Assembly: GCA_002502785.1 (NCBI GenBank)
Contig: DAQG01000109.1
Span: 1 to 8,959, forward strand
Origin: Methanothrix harundinacea
GTDB taxonomy: Archaea > Halobacteriota > Methanosarcinia > Methanotrichales > Methanotrichaceae
Reading direction: 5' to 3'
Length of the DNA stretch: 8,959 nucleotides
Part shown: piece after piece, positions 5,624 through 8,959 of the stretch
Position numbering within the stretch: the first letter of the stretch is position 1
How the letters are laid out: each line of letters starts with the position of its first letter
Position numbers and translations under genes: made by a program
Notes under the pieces: model-generated
The model's input: only the letters and a program-made list of their open reading frames with translations
What the model was told of the DNA's origin: nothing
Databases searched by the model: none

Positions 5624-7123
5624 ATGTCCGAAATTTACAAGAAGATGGTGGATGAAGCGATAGCGGCCCAGAGAGCCGACGTGGGGGTTGTGAAGAAGAA
5701 GAGGGGCCAGAACTTCGTCGTCGACGACGCGAAAGCCTACGTCGACGTGGTGGAGAAGATGACGGTGGCAGGCGATCAGAGCGCTGCAGTGATCCGGCTC
5801 CACAAGGACTCGGTCAAGGCCCACTACGAGACCCTGAAGGGCCTTTGCAAGACGATCAGACCCGAAGACGACCCCTTCGTTGAGCACTACCAGACGCCGG
5901 CGATCCTGGAGATCCTCTACCAGGAGGATGAGAAGTTCAAAAAGAGCATGGACGCCTTCATCGATGCCATCGGCAAGGCTGAGGCCATGATCGGAAGCGA
6001 AGTCGTGAGAAGGTACGGCGGCTTCTACGGCCCCACCTGCGTCGTCGATTTCGCCCTGATTCCGGGAAGCACGAGCAATGTCGTCAACAGGATTCTGAAG
6101 ACTGTGAACATCCCCGAGGCCCACAAGCAGGCGATCCTTTCGGCGAAGTCCTGGGGTATGAACACCTCCTACGGCGTCGGCGAGGTATTCGCCCACCAGA
6201 TCGAGACAGGAGCTACTCTGACCGAGGCGATGAAAAAAGAGATTGAGATGCTCAAGTTCATCTACAAAAGCCCGGTCGAGGCCCAGGCGAAGCTGATGGA
6301 CGACTTCGGCCACACATCTTCCGACGTCAGGAAGTACATGGCCACCTACAAAAAGAGGATGGAGGGTGCGGTCAAGGAAGCGATCGACGACGGCGTCCAC
6401 TACGGAAACATCGTTACAGTCCCTGCCTACTGCGTTGGCGACATATCTCACCACATAGCCCAGTCGACCTTCAACATGTGCAAGGACGACGTCATCATGG
6501 CGGTGATCGAGGCGACGACCGAGGTCATGGACTCGACCCTCCATGGTGCTGTTGACAAGTTCAAAAACGAGTATCAGCCCCTCTCCCTGGCAACCGGAGC
6601 TTCGGCCTGTGCCGTGGAGTATATCCTGGAACTGGACGGCTTCAACGCCATAATGGTCGTCGACCTTCTAACAAAACGTTTCCACAACTTCGTCCAGCTC
6701 TACCCGACGAGGGGAGCCGCAGCCGAGCTTCACAACTGCGACTTCATGGACATGATCTACAGGGGATGGAACTTGCTCGACAGGACGAGAAAGCGGGTTA
6801 ACGGGATGGGGAAGAAGCTAGTTCCCCAGATCGCGGGCTTCAACGTCGACCTCGAGCCGGTCCACAAAAACGAGGTGATCATGAACCCGCAGAGGTACGC
6901 CTACCCCGCCTGCGCCATAACCGTCAGGTTCTCGGCTTTGATGAGGCTTGCAGACTACCCGTGCCTCCTCACCAGCGAACCGGTGACGGCTACGATGATG
7001 ACAAACATCATCGCCCTGCACAAGGAGGACCCAGCATCCCCTGCCAGGGTCTGCAAGGGGTGCGCCTCTGCTTCTCTGATCGACTTCAGGCACTCTTACT
7101 GTCAATGGAGGGAGGCGGTCTAA
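5624..7123 (+). CDS. DUF2193 family protein, methanogen-specific, function unknown
   Basis: The 499-residue protein starts at the ATG at 5624, eight bases after a perfect GGAGG (5611-5615); a TTG at 5609 in the same frame overlaps that site and is unlikely. There is no signal peptide or membrane helix, so it is a soluble cytoplasmic protein. I assign it to DUF2193, large proteins found in methanogens with no established activity. It has eleven cysteines, unusually many for its length, including CKGC (C477, C480) with C493 near the C-terminus, and a CVGDISHH stretch (C270, H276, H277). That pattern could bind a metal or Fe-S cluster, which is inference. Codon use is strongly biased to G/C endings, as in well-expressed genes here. 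It is the first gene of a run with the DUF2180 and aquaporin genes 34 and 4 bases apart. Confidence 0.85.
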   Translation: MSEIYKKMVDEAIAAQRADVGVVKKKRGQNFVVDDAKAYVDVVEKMTVAGDQSAAVIRLHKDSVKAHYETLKGLCKTIRPEDDPFVEHYQTPAILEILYQEDEKFKKSMDAFIDAIGKAEAMIGSEVVRRYGGFYGPTCVVDFALIPGSTSNVVNRILKTVNIPEAHKQAILSAKSWGMNTSYGVGEVFAHQIETGATLTEAMKKEIEMLKFIYKSPVEAQAKLMDDFGHTSSDVRKYMATYKKRMEGAVKEAIDDGVHYGNIVTVPAYCVGDISHHIAQSTFNMCKDDVIMAVIEATTEVMDSTLHGAVDKFKNEYQPLSLATGASACAVEYILELDGFNAIMVVDLLTKRFHNFVQLYPTRGAAAELHNCDFMDMIYRGWNLLDRTRKRVNGMGKKLVPQIAGFNVDLEPVHKNEVIMNPQRYAYPACAITVRFSALMRLADYPCLLTSEPVTATMMTNIIALHKEDPASPARVCKGCASASLIDFRHSYCQWREAV

Positions 7124-7144
7124 GCCTCTCGCCGTCCAATTTTT
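7112..7144 (+). terminator. Weak hairpin and T-run between DUF2193 and DUF2180 genes
   Basis: GAGGC (7112-7116) can pair with GCCTC (7124-7128) around the DUF2193 stop codon, and TTTTT follows at 7140-7144. The stem is only 5 bp, so this is at most a partial terminator that could lower expression of the two downstream genes relative to the first. Confidence 0.3.
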
Positions 7145-7157
7145 GGGGGCGAATCTG

Positions 7158-7367
7158 ATGAAGTGCTATTTGTGCGCCAAGGAGGGAAAAGACAACGACG
7201 CCGTGGCGATCTGCATCGTCTGCGGGATGGGCGTCTGCATGGACCATCTCGTAAGAGAGGAGGTCGAGGTCTGGCAGGGCGGATACCCCTTCCCGGCCAA
7301 GAAGCTGAAGAAGACGGTTCCGAGGATCCTCTGCAAGCCCTGCTACTCGGCCTATCACGAGGATTGA
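7158..7367 (+). CDS. DUF2180 family small zinc-binding protein
   Basis: The 69-residue protein has nine likely metal ligands: C3 and C6 (CYLC), C19 and C22 (CIVC), C27 and H30 (CMDH), C59 and C62 (CKPC), and H67. The spacing is that of a two-zinc, B-box or zinc-ribbon-like fold and matches DUF2180, small archaeal proteins mostly from methanogens. The start at ATG 7158 gives the family's MKC N-terminus; a TTG at 7143 would add five residues. A G-rich stretch (7145-7149) serves as a weak ribosome site. The gene ends four bases before aqpM. Its role is unknown; binding a partner such as the DUF2193 protein, or acting as a small regulator, is a guess from context. Confidence 0.82.
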   Translation: MKCYLCAKEGKDNDAVAICIVCGMGVCMDHLVREEVEVWQGGYPFPAKKLKKTVPRILCKPCYSAYHED

Positions 7368-7371
7368 AACA

Positions 7372-8106
7372 ATGTCTCTTGCAAAGAGGTTTATTGCCGA
7401 GGCCGTTGGCACCTTCCTCCTCGTCTACTTCGGGGCTGGGGCCGCGGCCATAACCCTGATGATCTCCGAGGGGGCGGGAACGCCGGTCCCCTTCAACATC
7501 GGGATTGGGGCACTGGGAGGTTTAGGTGACTGGTTTGCGATAGGCATGGCCTTTGCTCTAGCGATCTCCGCCGCCATATACGCCCTCGGGCGGATATCGG
7601 GCGCTCACATCAACCCGGCGGTGACGATCGCCCTCTGGGCCACAAGAAGGTTCCCAACTAGGGAGGTGGTCCCCTACATCCTAGCCCAGCTTCTGGGCGC
7701 AAGCCTGGCAAGCCTGTTATTCGCCGCGACCGTCGGGATGAGGGCGGTGACGGTGGGAGGCCTCGGAGCGACGGCGCCTTTTCCCGGCATCACCTTCGGC
7801 CAGGCGATCCTGGCCGAGGCTGTGGGGACGTTTCTTCTGATGCTGGCAATCATGGGAGTGGCCGTCGACGAGAGGGCGCCGCCGGGGTTTGCGGGGCTTG
7901 TCATCGGCCTCACCGTCGGCGGGATCATCACCACCACAGGGAACATAGCCGGGTCTTCTCTCAACCCAGCCCGAACCTTCGGGCCATACCTCGCAGACCA
8001 GCTTCTGGGAGGAGCGAACCTATGGAGCTTCTTCCCGATCTACGTGATAGGGCCGATCGCGGGAGCGGTGGTCGCAGCTTTTCTCTACGACTACCTCTCG
8101 TCGTGA
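7372..8106 (+). CDS. aqpM: Archaeal aquaporin AqpM
   Basis: The 244-residue protein has the six-helix MIP fold with both NPA loops (N81-P82-A83 in GAHINPAVTI and N198-P199-A200 in SSLNPARTFGPY). It follows the Methanothermobacter marburgensis AqpM sequence, as I recall it, nearly end to end, including FNIGIG, GGLGDW, VGGLGATAPFPGI and MGVAVDERAP. The selectivity-filter residues of AqpM are kept as F61, I186, S195 and R201; the isoleucine in place of the usual histidine makes this pore intermediate between water channels and glyceroporins. One visible change is Ala78 where the Methanothermobacter protein has Cys before HINPA. AqpM conducts water and, more slowly, glycerol; permeation of H2S or CO2 has been discussed for methanogens. 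GAGG (7359-7362), inside the end of the DUF2180 gene, lies nine bases before the ATG, so the two genes are translationally close. Confidence 0.95.
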   Translation: MSLAKRFIAEAVGTFLLVYFGAGAAAITLMISEGAGTPVPFNIGIGALGGLGDWFAIGMAFALAISAAIYALGRISGAHINPAVTIALWATRRFPTREVVPYILAQLLGASLASLLFAATVGMRAVTVGGLGATAPFPGITFGQAILAEAVGTFLLMLAIMGVAVDERAPPGFAGLVIGLTVGGIITTTGNIAGSSLNPARTFGPYLADQLLGGANLWSFFPIYVIGPIAGAVVAAFLYDYLSS

Positions 8107-8109
8107 CCA

Positions 8110-8160
8110 GGCCTATAACTTATTTTTAGATAAAATATATTCCTCTCTTTAGAATATCGC
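8110..8160. terminator. T/A-rich convergent termination region
   Basis: Between the ends of aqpM and the convergent minus-strand gene the sequence becomes suddenly AT-rich: TATTTTTAG (8121-8129) for plus-strand transcripts, and runs of A that read as T on the minus strand (8131-8140). No strong hairpin is seen. This is the usual form of an archaeal bidirectional termination zone. Confidence 0.45.
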
Positions 8161-8179
8161 GCCTCTAATCAGACCATTG

Positions 8180-8554
8180 TCATCTGGTGCCGTTTCTGAA
8201 CTCGTTGATCTTGTCGTCCAGAAATTCGATCTGACTTGAAAGTAGATCAATCTTGTAAGCCTTTATCCCGTATACCTCTTCGATATTGTCTCTGATCCTC
8301 CCCATCTCATCTTCGGAGAGGTTCTTGGCGTCGACGTCAGAGCGGCCTAGAATCTCACAGACACGGTCCCTCATCTGGCCTCTGAGTGCCTCTCTCTTCT
8401 GCTTCGAGGCCTCCTTCTTCGCCATCAGAAATTCGTCGTATCGCCGCATGAACTCTTCAAATGCGGCCTCGTTTATCTCTGATTTTCTGATGTAGCCTCG
8501 ATAGAATCCGAGATCCTCCGGATACTTGCCTGCAGGAATTGTTTCGATACTCAC
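8180..8554 (-). CDS. Small charged helical protein, unknown, coupled to a methyltransferase gene
   Basis: The 124-residue protein begins at a GTG (8554-8552) five bases after a perfect GGAGG (8564-8560 on the minus strand). Apart from a short N-terminal lead with a YPEDLGFYRGYIRK motif (11-24), it is predicted by eye to be almost all alpha-helix, rich in Glu, Lys and Arg, with likely coiled-coil segments at about 25-68 and 79-118 (KIDLLSSQIEFLDDKINEF). It has one Cys and no membrane segment. I recognise no family. The ribosome site overlaps the stop codon of the upstream methyltransferase fragment, so the two formed an operon and were probably translated together. It may be an accessory or scaffold for that enzyme, which is inference. 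With the upstream gene broken by an insertion sequence, its original promoter may be lost. Confidence 0.75.
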   Translation of the reverse strand: MSIETIPAGKYPEDLGFYRGYIRKSEINEAAFEEFMRRYDEFLMAKKEASKQKREALRGQMRDRVCEILGRSDVDAKNLSEDEMGRIRDNIEEVYGIKAYKIDLLSSQIEFLDDKINEFRNGTR

Positions 8555-8563
8555 CCTCGCCTC

Positions 8564-8770
8564 CTAACAGATTTTCCCCAGAATATGCCTGATATCTTCG
8601 GCCGTTGAGACGACCACATATTTCTCCCGCTCGTAGGGCTCCTGGAAGTCAAAGACCACCATGATACTATATTTCTTGAGAGCTCGAACCATGTTCTTCA
8701 GGACGACGGGCAGACGGAGGAAATCGATTTCATGGAACAGCAAGACCGCGGAGACTATGTCATATTCGTA
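8564..8770 (-). pseudogene. C-terminal half of a class I SAM-dependent methyltransferase, truncated by an IS
   Basis: Read on the minus strand from the IS boundary to a TAG at 8566-8564, the frame encodes about 68 residues beginning YEYDIVSAVLLFHEIDF and continuing LRLPVVLKNMVRALKKYSI, MVVFDFQEP and a short tail ending RHILGKIC. This is the central-to-late part of a Rossmann-fold methyltransferase: the D-I-V-S...H-E strand and loop (motif IV region), the ALKKYS helix-turn, then the MVVFDF strand. The SAM-binding glycine motif and everything N-terminal are missing; the frame meets a TAA at 8785-8783 within IS sequence. The missing half may lie on the far side of the IS, outside the window. Substrate is unknown. 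Confidence 0.65.
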
Positions 8771-8959
8771 GGACTTACGCAGTTAGTGTGGTTGAGACAT
8801 TATAATTTAGATATTTTATATATTCTTTTATAGCATTTCGAATGACACTTTGCTTGCTCTCGAACCAGCTTCGAGTTGTTCTGATTCTTTCGACTTCAAA
8901 TCTCAGAAATGCTCTTATTGAGAACAGTATATGCGTCCTCTGAGATTTCCCATTCCGCG
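8769..8959 (-). mobile_element. End of an insertion sequence inside the methyltransferase gene
   Basis: GC-rich methyltransferase coding sequence changes at about 8769-8771 to AT-rich DNA beginning TAGGACTTACGCAGTT. From memory this resembles the terminal inverted repeat of DDE-type insertion sequences in archaea and cyanobacteria. The transposase reading frame runs towards this end and terminates inside the repeat. Only about 190 bases of the element are in the window; the other end and the target duplication are not visible. Confidence 0.65.
8775..8959 (-). CDS. DDE-type transposase, C-terminal 60 residues (partial)
   Basis: The frame enters from the right edge and ends at a TAA (8777-8775). 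The visible part includes SIRAFLRFEVERIRT, SWFESKQSVIRNAIKEYIKY and a short tail ending TTLTA. This is the end pattern I associate with IS4/IS5-like DDE transposases: a helix after the catalytic glutamate region, then a W-F-E-S-K ... R-x-A-I/V-x-x-Y motif. The catalytic residues lie beyond the window, so activity cannot be judged. The stop codon is built from the terminal repeat (GCGTAAGTCC on the coding strand), so the element has no spare sequence at this end. It uses many A/T-ending codons, unlike the resident genes. Confidence 0.65.
   Translation of the reverse strand, partial: RNGKSQRTHILFSIRAFLRFEVERIRTTRSWFESKQSVIRNAIKEYIKYLNYNVSTTLTA

Noticed and set aside
5570..6544. A 324-codon open frame on the minus strand opposite the DUF2193 gene
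   Set aside because: It is a mirror of the strong G/C third-base bias of the sense gene. It has low-complexity Val/Leu/Asp/His composition, no ribosome site and no recognisable domain.
8861..8885. CTCGAACCAGCTTCGAG inverted repeat as a tRNA T-arm or regulatory site
   Set aside because: It lies within the transposase frame (SWFESK region) and no tRNA cloverleaf can be built around it.

Overview
The window looks like a chromosomal segment of a methanogenic archaeon, most likely from the Methanothrix/Methanosarcinales side. This is inference from gene content. The aquaporin at 7372-8106 is close to AqpM of Methanothermobacter along its whole length. It follows a DUF2180 zinc protein and a DUF2193 protein, two families known essentially from methanogens. 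Promoters look archaeal (purine-rich BRE followed by a T/A-rich box), ribosome sites are GGAGG/GAGGTG type, and most genes use G/C-ending codons.

Left part (1-2560). An AT-rich multi-pass membrane protein gene (DUF3307, 45-848) sits in otherwise GC-rich DNA. A short GC-rich coding-like tail (850-957) follows it, then about 370 bases without a gene that carry a decayed hairpin resembling an IS200/IS605 end. On the minus strand is a secreted, sequon-rich protein (2105-1332) with a hairpin/T-run terminator over its stop codon. Upstream of it lies a doubtful small ORF (2416-2168).

Middle (2561-5427). The minus strand carries an exported pentapeptide-repeat protein fused to a two-helix potassium-channel pore (3884-2561). 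Its frame is broken by one extra base in a run of seven G. Divergent from it is an unrecognised acidic three-part protein (4044-4670) ending in a clear hairpin terminator, followed by mntP, a manganese exporter (4867-5427).

Right part (5428-8959). A tight plus-strand cluster, DUF2193 - DUF2180 - aqpM (5624-8106), is the best-defined operon of the window. Convergent to it is a small helical protein (8554-8180) preceded by the C-terminal half of a SAM-dependent methyltransferase (8770-8564). That methyltransferase is cut off by the end of an insertion sequence whose transposase C-terminus runs off the right edge (8959-8775).

No tRNA, rRNA or CRISPR array is visible. The points most worth following are the G7 frameshift and topology of the channel, the uncharacterised DUF2193/DUF2180/aquaporin operon, and the IS-truncated methyltransferase with its coupled small partner.
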